In this document: in pieces, positions 44,864 through 52,972 of the stretch | How the letters are laid out: every line of letters starts with the position of its first letter | How positions within the stretch are numbered: position 1 is the first letter of the stretch | Assembly (NCBI GenBank): GCA_044225555.1 | Contig: JBGAIM010000010.1 | Location: 62,001 to 126,000 of the forward strand | DNA: 64,000 nt | Source: JADLHS01 sp044225555 | GTDB taxonomy: Bacteria > Verrucomicrobiota > Verrucomicrobiia > Limisphaerales > JADLHS01 | Direction of reading: 5' to 3' | Notes under the pieces: generated by a model | Database searches by the model: none | Told to the model about the DNA's origin: nothing | What the model saw: the letters and a program-made list of their open reading frames with translations, nothing else | Translations under genes and position numbers: made by a program

Positions 44864-45460
44864 ATGGCTGATGATATCGAGACAGTCTGCAAACGGATGG
44901 TGGCCGATGCGAACGCGCAGTTGGAAAAGTACGAGAAGGAGCAAAAGGCCGCCGGCAAGAAACCCGCCTCCATGCGGACTTTCCTCAGTCAATATGAGAA
45001 ATCCAAGTCGCGAACCGGCGAGGAACAGGCAGCGGAGGTGCTGGCCGGCCGGTCCTGGACGTGCAATTCCTCCCACATGGCTGACGCGGCGCGCCACGTC
45101 GGTCCCAAACTCAACGGGAAAAATCTCTCGGACATGAAGTCCCTCAAAAAGGGCGTGTCGCCGGAAGAGTATGATTGCTTCGTCACGATCTACGAAAAGG
45201 CGATGAAGAAACAGGGCCTGATGAACTACAAGGGCGGCTCGGCATTCCTCCCGGACAGCGCGGACCCGCTGCACCTGGAACTCAAAGATTCCCGCCTGCC
45301 GGACAATGATCCGCGCATCGAGAAATGCCGGCTGGTTTACGCCGAGGCGACACGAGGAGAAGGCAAGAAGCGGAACGACGCCTTCGAGAAGGCCAACCAG
45401 AAATGGCTCGATGATTACGATAAGAAACACCCGCAGGCGGATGGTGGCGCCGAAAAATGA
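44864..45460 (+). CDS. Hypothetical cytoplasmic protein in the T6SS-proximal peptidase group
   Basis: 198 residues with a strong AAGGAG Shine-Dalgarno. Charged and helical, with no signal or TM. A central stretch SWTCNSSHMADAARHVGPKL and a second YDCFVTIYEKAMKKQG may form a small fold; the remaining third (ADPLHLELKDSRLPDNDPRIEKCRLVYAEATRGEGKKRND) is polar. I cannot assign a family. Its position between two peptidase-like genes makes it an immunity, chaperone or effector candidate. Confidence 0.65.
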   Translation: MADDIETVCKRMVADANAQLEKYEKEQKAAGKKPASMRTFLSQYEKSKSRTGEEQAAEVLAGRSWTCNSSHMADAARHVGPKLNGKNLSDMKSLKKGVSPEEYDCFVTIYEKAMKKQGLMNYKGGSAFLPDSADPLHLELKDSRLPDNDPRIEKCRLVYAEATRGEGKKRNDAFEKANQKWLDDYDKKHPQADGGAEK

Positions 45461-45561
45461 ATTCCGGCGGCACTAATTCCGGCAAGTGAGCAGCCATTCA
45501 ACGTATTTACGGCAGAACAAATCGGATCACCGCAAATCACCAAACAACCAAAAGCAAACCT

Positions 45562-46023
45562 ATGAGCATAGCATCGGACGTGAAATCCCTCGTGACGGAC
45601 TTTGAAAAAGAGAACCCGGATTACAAGGGCAAGGCCTACCTGACGAGCGGCGACCGCAGTTGGGAGGAACAACTCGACATCATTTTGGATCCCAAGCGGA
45701 AGAACAATTATCCGAACATCAAGAAACGATTTCTCAAGGAGTTCGAGCTGGAGGAACTACCGGCCAAGCGGGCCGATCTCGAGAGCGACCAGCTGGCGTG
45801 GTGGAAGAAGGAAATCCTGGCCCAGGCCGGCAAGCCGGATGGCTTCGCCCATGTCGGCGGCAAGGCTCAGGATGTCTCCGTCAAGAATCTCGACAAGGAC
45901 GGCCGGACGAAGCTCAAGGCCAAGCTGGAGACCAAGGTGGACATCCTGATGGAAAAAGTGACGGGCGACGATTCGGTTTACGGCGTGGCGATTGAAGCTG
46001 CCACCGTGTTTCATTGCTATTGA
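45562..46023 (+). CDS. M15-like (VanY/D-Ala-D-Ala carboxypeptidase-type) peptidase domain protein, no signal peptide
   Basis: 153 residues. YLTSGDRSWEEQLDIIL resembles the TSGYRSxxEQ of M15 peptidases; FAHVGGKAQDVSV supplies the HxxGxAxD zinc ligands (His97, Asp104), and the C-terminal VFHCY gives a late His (His151) in place of the usual WH. The family cleaves peptidoglycan stem peptides, a common T6SS effector activity. With no signal peptide it would need assisted export. The catalytic base is not certain from sequence. Start ATG 45562 has only a weak Shine-Dalgarno. Confidence 0.62.
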   Translation: MSIASDVKSLVTDFEKENPDYKGKAYLTSGDRSWEEQLDIILDPKRKNNYPNIKKRFLKEFELEELPAKRADLESDQLAWWKKEILAQAGKPDGFAHVGGKAQDVSVKNLDKDGRTKLKAKLETKVDILMEKVTGDDSVYGVAIEAATVFHCY

Positions 46024-46035
46024 AAGGAAATTCCC

Positions 46036-46434
46036 ATGGCCAATAAAGTTTACGTCGAAATCATCCCTATCTCGGTGAAGGCCGATGACAGTGCGCTGAA
46101 GTCCAAGCTGGCGGCGCAAATCAAGGAAGCCTTCGAAAAAGCCATCGAGGCCTCGGGCGCCCTGACCAAAAAAGCGCCCGCTGACAAAAAGGAAAAGGGA
46201 TTCTCCCTGGACATTGACTTCACGCTCAAAATGAAGGGAACGGAGATTGAAGGGGAATTGAACATCGCGTTTTCCATCCGGCCAAAGAAAGCCATCTTTG
46301 GTCACGCCAAACAAGGCGCCGGCGGGTCCAGCATTCGGGAACTCGACGGCGTGATGGATGCCATTCTGGAGAAACTTGTGCCCAAGGTGATCGCGCAGCT
46401 CAAAGCGCAGATCCCGAAACTGGCGGATGTCTGA
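46036..46434 (+). CDS. Small hypothetical protein after the M15-like gene
   Basis: 132 residues, 12 bp after the M15-like stop, with an AAAGGAA Shine-Dalgarno. Beta start (KVYVEIIPISVKADD), a helix, a second beta region (FSLDIDFTLKMKGTEIEGELNIAFSIRP) and a helical end (LEKLVPKVIAQLKAQIPKL). No signal peptide or TM. Being so tightly placed it could be an immunity or chaperone partner of the M15-like protein, but immunity to a periplasmic toxin normally needs export, which argues against that. Family not recognised. Confidence 0.65.
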   Translation: MANKVYVEIIPISVKADDSALKSKLAAQIKEAFEKAIEASGALTKKAPADKKEKGFSLDIDFTLKMKGTEIEGELNIAFSIRPKKAIFGHAKQGAGGSSIRELDGVMDAILEKLVPKVIAQLKAQIPKLADV

Positions 46435-46486
46435 CTGCCGTTATTTGGGGGCCGCACAAATGGTGTAGGGGACCCAAACTGGGCGC

Positions 46487-46514
46487 TTGACGCCGACTGA
46501 CCCTCGCATAGCCT
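46487..46514 (+). promoter_or_regulatory. Promoter of the shared GCTTGACR-N16-TARNCT type (lipoprotein gene)
   Basis: -35 TTGACG at 46487-46492, 16-bp spacer, -10 TAGCCT at 46509-46514, followed by CGCTT. The predicted transcript start lies about 5 nt ahead of ATG 46526, so the mRNA would be nearly leaderless. Confidence 0.6.
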
Positions 46515-46525
46515 CGCTTTCAATC

Positions 46526-47677
46526 ATGAGGCTATGGCAGGGATTACGTGGCAAAAGAAATCTTCATCAATTGTTCGCAGTCGCCCTGACTGTTTGTTGT
46601 CTGTTCCTGTTTCCCGGCTGCCAGACCAGCAAACACGCCGGCCCCGTTGCGAGCGTTGAGCATGTTGGCGTGCTGGCCGGCTTTCCGGAAGGAAAGGAAG
46701 CAAGCCCCGGACGTAAATTATTCTTCGAGCCGTCAGCCTTAATTCAAAGCGGCGATGCGGTGCTGATCGCGAATGACAAGCTGCTCGCAGACCTGAGTCC
46801 CGTGTTGAGTGTGCCGCTCAAGGAGTTTAGCAAGGACTACATCGGCAGCGCCGACGTGACGTACCTTCACGCCGACGTTTTCCAACATTCCTCGAAATTG
46901 GAATCGCTGGCGGCTTCGGCGCGCTGGGGTTTCGCCGCCACCGACTTTGATCGGATGTTGGCGGATTCACCGGAAGAGGACACCTACAACAACTTGATCG
47001 CGTGGCCGACCGGTCAACCCGAAGCGGCGCGAATCGTTTGCCCGTCGGAACGGGGCGGGGTGGTTAGTTCGCGAGAACTCCGCGCTTCGTTTATCCGGGC
47101 GCTGAAGTCGCCGCGTTATCCGAACGGACCGCCCTACTTCAAAATCGAGGCGCTCGCCTCGCCCAATGCGAGGTCGTTAATATTTGGGGTGCGGGAGATT
47201 GGAACGAACTACGAGCACCAGGAGTATTGCTTCATTTTAGTGGAGGCGACCATCAATGAGGCCGCTACCAACGGAGTGACGATTGGCCGGAGTTTTCGGA
47301 AGCTGCTGGACTTTCATCCGGTGATGCCAGGAAAGCCGAAGATAAAACTGGGACTTTCGTCGTTGGAATTTGATCCCGAACTGCAAGTCTTCGTGGCGGT
47401 GACGTCATACGAGGAGAATGACAAGATTGGCGCATGTCTTTGGGTGTTTACGGCGACGGATCTGGTGGAGCACAAACCGCCGCGCCTGGTTCGCAACGCC
47501 GCAGGCGAGCCGCTGTTCCTCCCGCACAAAGCTGAAGGGCTGGTCGCGCTCGGTGATCGGCGATTTCTTCTCATTTGTGATGATGACCAGATTCTCAAGC
47601 CAGTTGGCGCCGGACCGGACGCTCGCATTCGCAAGCCCAATGAGGCCGTATTTTACACTATCCGGTTGGGACTTTGA
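46526..47677 (+). CDS. Predicted lipoprotein (DUF3616-like)
   Basis: 383 residues from ATG 46526. The signal ends in a lipobox (CCLFLFPGC, Cys near residue 32). The mature protein is beta-rich and propeller-like (EALASPNARSLIFGVREIG..., ALGDRRFLLICDDD), matching DUF3616-type secreted proteins of unknown activity. Codon use and its own promoter suggest an independent unit placed between the small-gene group and tssB. Nothing ties it functionally to the T6SS except position. The 156 bp to tssB include a weak TTGACG at 47747-47752. Confidence 0.7.
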   Translation: MRLWQGLRGKRNLHQLFAVALTVCCLFLFPGCQTSKHAGPVASVEHVGVLAGFPEGKEASPGRKLFFEPSALIQSGDAVLIANDKLLADLSPVLSVPLKEFSKDYIGSADVTYLHADVFQHSSKLESLAASARWGFAATDFDRMLADSPEEDTYNNLIAWPTGQPEAARIVCPSERGGVVSSRELRASFIRALKSPRYPNGPPYFKIEALASPNARSLIFGVREIGTNYEHQEYCFILVEATINEAATNGVTIGRSFRKLLDFHPVMPGKPKIKLGLSSLEFDPELQVFVAVTSYEENDKIGACLWVFTATDLVEHKPPRLVRNAAGEPLFLPHKAEGLVALGDRRFLLICDDDQILKPVGAGPDARIRKPNEAVFYTIRLGL

Positions 47678-47833
47678 CCGGGGCGCAACCCGGGGTAGTG
47701 CCTTCTACGGGAAAGGCTTTTGCGCGAAACTAGTGGAAAAAAGATGTTGACGAAGTCTCGGGAAAAGGATTAGACAAGCGAAGAGATTTCACTTAGCACC
47801 TAATAAAACATCACACCCGAAGAAAGGATTACC

Positions 47834-48343
47834 ATGGCAAAGGCGAGCAGTCAGAAGTTCATCGCAAGAAACCGTGCCCCGCGTGTTCAGATTGAGTACG
47901 ATGTCGAATTGTACGGCGCGCAGAAAAAGGTGGAGTTGCCGTTCGTCATGGGCGTCATGGCGGACCTCTCGGGAAAGCCAGCCGAACCGCTTCCGGACGT
48001 GGCGGACCGGAAGTTCCTCGAGATTGATGTGGATAATTTTGACGAGCGGCTGAAGTCCTGCAAACCGCGCGTGGCGTTTCAGGTGCCCAACACGCTCACC
48101 GGTGAAGGCAATCTGAGCGTGGAGATGACGTTTGAATCCATGGACGATTTTTCGCCCGCCGCCGTTGCGCGCAAAGTGGATTCGCTCAACAAGCTGTTGG
48201 GCGCGCGGACCCAGTTGGCAAACCTGCTGACTTATATGGATGGCAAAGGCAAGGCGGAGGACTTGATCGGAAAACTGTTGCAGGATCCGGAGTTACTCAA
48301 GTCCCTAGCCGCAGCCCCGAAGCCTGAAGAACCCGCATCTTGA
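47834..48343 (+). CDS. tssB: T6SS sheath small subunit TssB/VipA
   Basis: 169 residues. Family landmarks: APRVQIEYDVELYGAQKKVELPFVMGVMADLSG, FLEIDVDNFDERLKSCKPRVAF and a C-terminal helix leading to LAAAPKPEEPAS. TssB pairs with TssC to build the contractile sheath around the Hcp tube. First gene of the cluster; an AAGAAAGGA Shine-Dalgarno lies upstream. tssC follows after 33 bp. Confidence 0.95.
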   Translation: MAKASSQKFIARNRAPRVQIEYDVELYGAQKKVELPFVMGVMADLSGKPAEPLPDVADRKFLEIDVDNFDERLKSCKPRVAFQVPNTLTGEGNLSVEMTFESMDDFSPAAVARKVDSLNKLLGARTQLANLLTYMDGKGKAEDLIGKLLQDPELLKSLAAAPKPEEPAS

Positions 48344-48376
48344 TCAAACCAACGATTCATAACCAACGGCAAAATT

Positions 48377-49873
48377 ATGGCAGATCCCGCTGAACAAGCC
48401 GCTTCACAGGCGCAGCCAGCCGCAGCAACCGCCGAACTCAATGAGTTTGAGTCGCTGCTCAACAAGGAATTCAAACCCAAGACCGCCGAGGCAAAAAGTG
48501 CGGTGAAGCTGGCGGTGCAGACGCTGGCCGAACAGGCCCTCTCAGCCTCGACGCTGATCTCCGACAACGTCATCAAAACGATCGAAGCGATCATCGCTGA
48601 GATTGACCGCAAGCTCTCCGAACAAATCAACCTCATCCTCCACCATGAGGATTTCAAATCGCTCGAAGGTTCGTGGCGGGGTTTGCACTATCTGGTCAAC
48701 AACACCGAGACGGGTGAGAACCTGAAGATCCGCGTCATGAACATCTCGAAGAAGGATGTCTCCAAGACGCTCAGGAAATTCAAGGGCACGGCTTGGGATC
48801 AAAGCCCGCTCTTCAAGAAACTCTATGAAGAGGAATTTGGCATGCCGGGCGGACAGCCGTTTGGCTGCCTGATGGGCGACTATTATTTTGATCACTCCGC
48901 TCCGGACGTGGAAATGCTGGCCGGCATCGCGCAAATTTCCGCCGCCGCCCATGCGCCATTCCTCGCGGCCGCCGCGCCTTCGCTGTTGAACATGGAGAGC
49001 TGGCAGGAGCTGGCGAATCCCCGTGATCTGGCCAAGATTTTTGGCACCCCAGCGTATGCGGCCTGGAAGTCACTGCGGCAATCGGAAGATTCCCGTTATC
49101 TGGGGCTGACCATGCCCCGCGTGCTGGCCCGGCTTCCGTACGGGGCCAAGACCAATCCCGTGGATGAGTTTGCCTTCGAGGAAGACGCTTCCGGCGCGGA
49201 TCACAGCAAATACGTCTGGACCAACGCGGCTTACTCGATGGCCACTAACGTCACCCGCTCGTTCAAACTCTATGGCTGGTGCGCGCGGATTCGCGGCGCT
49301 GAGTCGGGCGGCATGGTGGAAGGGCTTCCCGTTCATTCGTTCCCGACCGATGACGGCGGCGTGGACATGAAGTGCCCGACCGAAATCGGCATTACTGACC
49401 GGCGCGAGAAGGAACTGGCCGACTGCGGGTTCATGCCCATCTCGCACTGGAAGAACACGGACTACGCGGTGTTTGTCGGGGCGCAATCGCTGCAAAAGCC
49501 GGCGGAGTACGATGACAAGGATGCGACGGCCAATGCGAATCTTGCGGCGCGCCTGCCCTACCTTTTTGCCACGTGCCGGTTCGCGCACTACCTGAAATGC
49601 ATGGTGCGCGACAAGATCGGAGGCTTCGCCAACAAGGACAGCATGGAAGCCTGGCTCAACAAATGGATTGGCAACTTCGTGGATTCCAATCCGACTTCGT
49701 CAGAGGAAACCAAGGCGAAATTCCCGCTCGCGGAAGCCCAAGTGGTCGTGGAAGAGGTCGAGGGTAACCCGGGTTATTACTCGTCCAAGTTCTTCCTGAA
49801 ACCGCATTATCAACTTGAAGGATTGACCGTTTCGCTCCGGCTCGTCTCCACGTTGCCGGCCAACAAGAAATGA
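48377..49873 (+). CDS. tssC: T6SS sheath large subunit TssC/VipB
   Basis: 498 residues. The protein shows the TssC pattern: helical start with FKSLEGSWRGLHYLVNNTE, LKIRVMNISKKDVSKTLRKFK, FGCLMGDYYFDH, AAHAPFLAAAAPSLL, the GKC-type centre PVDEFAFEEDA and MATNVTRSFKLYGWCARIRGAESGG, and the C-terminal LVSTLPANKK. It forms the sheath with TssB and is recycled by ClpV. Length is normal. Confidence 0.97.
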   Translation: MADPAEQAASQAQPAAATAELNEFESLLNKEFKPKTAEAKSAVKLAVQTLAEQALSASTLISDNVIKTIEAIIAEIDRKLSEQINLILHHEDFKSLEGSWRGLHYLVNNTETGENLKIRVMNISKKDVSKTLRKFKGTAWDQSPLFKKLYEEEFGMPGGQPFGCLMGDYYFDHSAPDVEMLAGIAQISAAAHAPFLAAAAPSLLNMESWQELANPRDLAKIFGTPAYAAWKSLRQSEDSRYLGLTMPRVLARLPYGAKTNPVDEFAFEEDASGADHSKYVWTNAAYSMATNVTRSFKLYGWCARIRGAESGGMVEGLPVHSFPTDDGGVDMKCPTEIGITDRREKELADCGFMPISHWKNTDYAVFVGAQSLQKPAEYDDKDATANANLAARLPYLFATCRFAHYLKCMVRDKIGGFANKDSMEAWLNKWIGNFVDSNPTSSEETKAKFPLAEAQVVVEEVEGNPGYYSSKFFLKPHYQLEGLTVSLRLVSTLPANKK

Positions 49874-49886
49874 ATTTGTGGGGACC

Positions 49887-49911
49887 GCCGGCCGGCACGT
49901 TGCCGGTCGGC
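49887..49911 (+). terminator. Intercistronic hairpin between tssC and hcp
   Basis: A 10-bp stem (one G-T pair) of GCCGGCCGGC-type arms around loop ACGTT, 13 bp after the tssC stop and about 50 bp before hcp. No T-tract follows. It could be a processing or stability element that raises hcp mRNA relative to the sheath genes. Confidence 0.5.
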
Positions 49912-49962
49912 CTACCCGAAAATTCCGTAAAACATAAACCATCCAAAAGAAAGAGGTAACCT

Positions 49963-50526
49963 ATGGCGTTTAACGCATACCTGTTATTCAGCAGTGAATC
50001 GGGAATCAAAGGCGAATCCACATCCGAGCCAGAGAAGGGAATGGCCAATAAGGGGGCCCTGGAAATCTCCGATTATGGCTTCGGCGTATCCATGCCGGTG
50101 ACGGCTTCGCGCAGCGATGGCGGTGGCGCCACGGTCGGTCGGGCAAACTTCGATGTGTTCACCTGTAACAAAAACCTCGATACGGCGACCTGCAAGCTCG
50201 TCGAATATTGCTGCAAGGGAACGGCCATCAAGAAAATCGTCCTGCATCTGTATCGCCAGGGACAGACCGACGAAAGCGGCGTGGTCAAGTACGCCATGGT
50301 CACCTTCCAGCATTGTGTCATCACCAAGGTTGGCATCTCCGGCGGCGGCGAAGAACTGCCGAAGGAGTCGCTCGAATTCAATTACGGTGTTTGCGAATAC
50401 ATGTATCAGGAAACCAACCACGACGACGGCAAGCCCAAAGGCGCGCCCCTGCATGCGGGTTGGTCCACCATTACCAACAAGGAAGCTTCCAAGCTCCAGG
50501 CGTTCACGGATTTTGTGCCGTCCTGA
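49963..50526 (+). CDS. hcp: T6SS tube protein Hcp (first paralogue)
   Basis: 187 residues with a good AGAGG Shine-Dalgarno. Hcp features: beta-barrel start (NAYLLFSSESGIKGESTSEPEKGMANKGALEISDYGFGVSMPV), FDVFTCNKNLDTATCKLVEYCCKGTAIKKIVLHLYRQGQ, VKYAMVTFQHCVITKVGISGGGEELPKESLEFNYGVCEYMYQE. It assembles into hexameric rings forming the tube and can carry effectors in the lumen. It is slightly longer than standard Hcp (about 160-170). A clean intrinsic terminator follows at once. Likely the main tube subunit. Confidence 0.95.
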   Translation: MAFNAYLLFSSESGIKGESTSEPEKGMANKGALEISDYGFGVSMPVTASRSDGGGATVGRANFDVFTCNKNLDTATCKLVEYCCKGTAIKKIVLHLYRQGQTDESGVVKYAMVTFQHCVITKVGISGGGEELPKESLEFNYGVCEYMYQETNHDDGKPKGAPLHAGWSTITNKEASKLQAFTDFVPS

Positions 50527-50540
50527 ACTTCCGTCCATCG

Positions 50541-50578
50541 GAGCCGCCAGCGCTTACCTGCGCGGCGGCTCTTTTTTT
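50541..50578 (+). terminator. Intrinsic terminator after hcp
   Basis: GAGCCGCC-A-GCGC / GCGC-GGCGGCTC stem (loop TTACCT) at 50541-50571, followed by seven T (50572-50578). It is the clearest rho-independent terminator in the window and lies inside the T6SS gene run, only 15 bp after the hcp stop. Confidence 0.85.
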
Positions 50579-50595
50579 GAAACAGGCAAATCCTT

Positions 50596-51219
50596 ATGGC
50601 CGCTGAACTGCCAGATGTCTTTGTGAGGTTTGAAGGCATTGAAGGTGAGTGCATGGACCAGCGGTATCCCGGCAAGGCGGCGGAAAAAACGAGCTATCCG
50701 GCGGGGCAGAAGTTCGGCTGGTTTCAGATCAAGTCGTTTTCCTTCAACTTTGGGGTGAAAGACAAGGAGGCCTTGGGAGCGGGTGGCGCCCCACGCTCGG
50801 GCGCAAGCGGGGGCGGAAGCACCTCCGACGGTTCGGGCAATGACGGTCCGTTGGACCGTTCGGAAGTCACGCTTTCCAAGAATCTGGACGTGGGGTCGGC
50901 CAGCATCTGGAAGGACAATTGCCACAGCGGCAAGGTTATCGCAGAAGCAGAGGTGGTCGCCTGCCGGCAGGGCGGGACGGGCGGTGATGAAAAAATTCCG
51001 TTCGTGCGTTTCATTTTTCAAGAGGTTTATATCACTGACATTTCCATGGCGCTGGCCGAGGATTCGTTGCCAACGGAGACCATGCACTTTTCCTACGACC
51101 GCATGAGAATGGAATCCTTGTGGACCGATAATGAAACTGGTGACCGCGCCATTGACCGCCCGCGGCGCGCAGGCTGGGATTTTATGAAGAATAAGGACTG
51201 GTCGGGCGAGGACGTTTGA
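50596..51219 (+). CDS. Hcp-family protein (second, divergent paralogue)
   Basis: 207 residues. The Hcp fold is kept at the start (DVFVRFEGIEGECMDQRYPG, GWFQIKSFSFNFGV) and in the centre (EVTLSKNLDVGSASIWKDNCHSGKVIAEAEVVACRQG) and end (VRFIFQEVYITDISMAL, ETMHFSYDRMRMES). A Gly/Ser-rich insert (GGAPRSGASGGGSTSDGSGN) replaces a loop. It is much less like canonical Hcp than the first, so it may be a tail cap, adaptor or cargo-specific tube subunit. It starts 18 bp after the terminator, so it needs read-through or its own promoter. Confidence 0.82.
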   Translation: MAAELPDVFVRFEGIEGECMDQRYPGKAAEKTSYPAGQKFGWFQIKSFSFNFGVKDKEALGAGGAPRSGASGGGSTSDGSGNDGPLDRSEVTLSKNLDVGSASIWKDNCHSGKVIAEAEVVACRQGGTGGDEKIPFVRFIFQEVYITDISMALAEDSLPTETMHFSYDRMRMESLWTDNETGDRAIDRPRRAGWDFMKNKDWSGEDV

Positions 51220-51249
51220 TTTCGTCACCCCCGTAAGCGGTCTTGGAGT

Positions 51250-52050
51250 ATGGCAAGAGACTCTTTCATCATGTTCGGCCAGCGGGACGAGTTGAGCCCG
51301 TTTGGGAAACCGTTGCCCATGATCGAGGGCGACTCTTCGGACACGGAACATTATTGGTGGACCGAACTGCGGGGCTACGATTTTGACCTGGCGGCCGGGG
51401 AGCGTCCACGCGAGGGGGGAGACCAACCGGACCCGGAGCGATCTCGGCCGCAACTGGGCGACGTCAAAATTCAGAAGAAAGTTGATTGGGGCAGCGCCGA
51501 TTTGTTCCGCAAATGTTGTGAGGCGGCGGAGGCGTCAACCAAACGGTCCGATGACACCCAAGGGCGGGGACGGATTGACAAAGTCACGATCGAGATTTGC
51601 CGTCAAAGCGGCGTGGAAAGCGAGGGGCGAATCCCCTTTCTGGTTGTTCGCTACTTCAACGTCTATGTGATTAGCTATAGCGTTGATATTTCCGATCCCG
51701 ATCCCATGGAAACGATTGAGTTGAAATGTGAGCGCGCTGAATTCGAATACACGCAGACGGATCCCTATACTGGGGGACGGATGAAAGGAGGCACGAAAAA
51801 GGCGACGGGGATGGTGCAACACAAGCAGGCCGTTGTAGCTGGAGGGGGCGGAGGCTCCGGACCGGCGCCAGCGCCCACGGTGGCAATGCCGGTGGCGGTT
51901 GGGGCGGCGGTGACTTCGACCGCTGCGGCAGCGACCGGTAGCAACACGTCCGCTCCGGGGGCGGGCGGCGCAGTTTCCACCGAGGCCGCCGTAAGTGCAA
52001 ATTTCCCCGGACTCTGGCAGGGGACTGGATTTGGCGTTCTGCCTGACTAA
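51250..52050 (+). CDS. Hcp-family protein with Ala/Pro/Gly-rich C-terminal tail (third paralogue)
   Basis: 266 residues. The Hcp-like domain spans about 1-185 (WWTELRGYDFDL, VKIQKKVDWGSADLFRKCCEAAEAST, VRYFNVYVISYSVDISDPDPMETIELKCERAEFEYTQ). The last ~80 residues are low-complexity (poly-G, then APAPTVAMPVAVGAAVTSTAAAATGSN, then a Gly-rich end finishing GFGVLPD). The tail looks flexible, like a linker or secretion/display extension. It sits 30 bp after the second Hcp gene. Role unknown. Confidence 0.8.
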   Translation: MARDSFIMFGQRDELSPFGKPLPMIEGDSSDTEHYWWTELRGYDFDLAAGERPREGGDQPDPERSRPQLGDVKIQKKVDWGSADLFRKCCEAAEASTKRSDDTQGRGRIDKVTIEICRQSGVESEGRIPFLVVRYFNVYVISYSVDISDPDPMETIELKCERAEFEYTQTDPYTGGRMKGGTKKATGMVQHKQAVVAGGGGGSGPAPAPTVAMPVAVGAAVTSTAAAATGSNTSAPGAGGAVSTEAAVSANFPGLWQGTGFGVLPD

Positions 52051-52177
52051 TCCAGGTCAGCGACATTTTGAGCGGATGGATTTGCTACGATTAAAACACT
52101 AACAAACAATCGGGGGCGCGAAGGAAATTGTTCAACGGGTCAATGGATTTCAGCGCGCCTTTCGTGGAGGAAAAGGG

Positions 52178-52969
52178 ATGACTGCCAAGGAACATCTGGC
52201 CGCCGGCCAGCCGGATCAAGCGTTGATCGAGCTGCAAAATGAAATCCGGGCCCACCCGGAGGATCCCAAGCTGCGCATTTTTCTATTCCAACTTCACTGC
52301 GTGCTCGGCAACTGGCCCAAGGCGCTGACGCAATTGCAGGTCATCGCGGGCATTGACCCGGACACCACGTTGCTTGCGCAGATTTTCCAACCGGTGATCA
52401 ATTGTGAAGCCCTGCGTCGCGGCGTGTTTGAGGGCAAGCTCACACCACTCATTTTTGGTGAGCCGCTCGAATGGGTTGGCTTGCTGGTCAAAGCCGCCGA
52501 GCATATTGCCCGGGGCGAATTCGCAGCGGCAGCGGAATTGCGCAACCAGGCTTTCGAGGCGGCCCCGCCGACTGCCGGCACCGTGGACGGCAAACCGTTT
52601 GCCTGGATGGCGGATTCCGATTCCCGGCTGGGTCCGATGCTCGAACTGATCCTGGAGGGAAAATATTATTGGGTGCCGTTCTGCCGCATCCGGCGCATTG
52701 CCATGGCCGCGGCCTCGGACTTGCGCGACCTGGTGTGGGTGCCGGCCCAGTTTGTCTGGACGAATGGCGGCGAAGCTTCGGGCCACATTCCCACCCGCTA
52801 CGCGGGCTCGGAAACCGCTCCGGATGGAGCTTTGCGCCTCGCCCGAAAAACCGAGTGGCAGGAACGGGCGGAGGAGACTTTTATTGGCAGCGGCCAGCGC
52901 ATCTTTGCGACGGATGAGGGCGAGTATCCGTTGCTGCAGTGCCGGCTTATTGATTTCACCACGACCTAG
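52178..52969 (+). CDS. tagJ: T6SS accessory protein TagJ/ImpE
   Basis: 263 residues. A tetratricopeptide-like start (AGQPDQALIELQNEIRAHPEDPKLRIFLFQLHCVLGNWPKAL) leads to the ImpE domain: VDGKPFAWMADSDSRLGPMLELILEGKYYWVPFCRIRRI, PTRYAGSE and the C-terminal TDEGEYPLLQCRLIDFTT. TagJ binds the TssB N-terminus and may link ClpV to the sheath. The ATG is 3 bp after a stop of no gene; the 127 bp upstream hold no clear promoter. Confidence 0.9.
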   Translation: MTAKEHLAAGQPDQALIELQNEIRAHPEDPKLRIFLFQLHCVLGNWPKALTQLQVIAGIDPDTTLLAQIFQPVINCEALRRGVFEGKLTPLIFGEPLEWVGLLVKAAEHIARGEFAAAAELRNQAFEAAPPTAGTVDGKPFAWMADSDSRLGPMLELILEGKYYWVPFCRIRRIAMAAASDLRDLVWVPAQFVWTNGGEASGHIPTRYAGSETAPDGALRLARKTEWQERAEETFIGSGQRIFATDEGEYPLLQCRLIDFTTT

Positions 52970-52972
52970 CCT

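Noticed and set aside
47747..47764. TTGACG-N17/18-TTAGAC/TAGACA ahead of tssB as a fifth shared promoter
   Set aside because: The -10 is poor and the spacing differs from the fixed 16 bp of the other four; kept only as a weak possibility.
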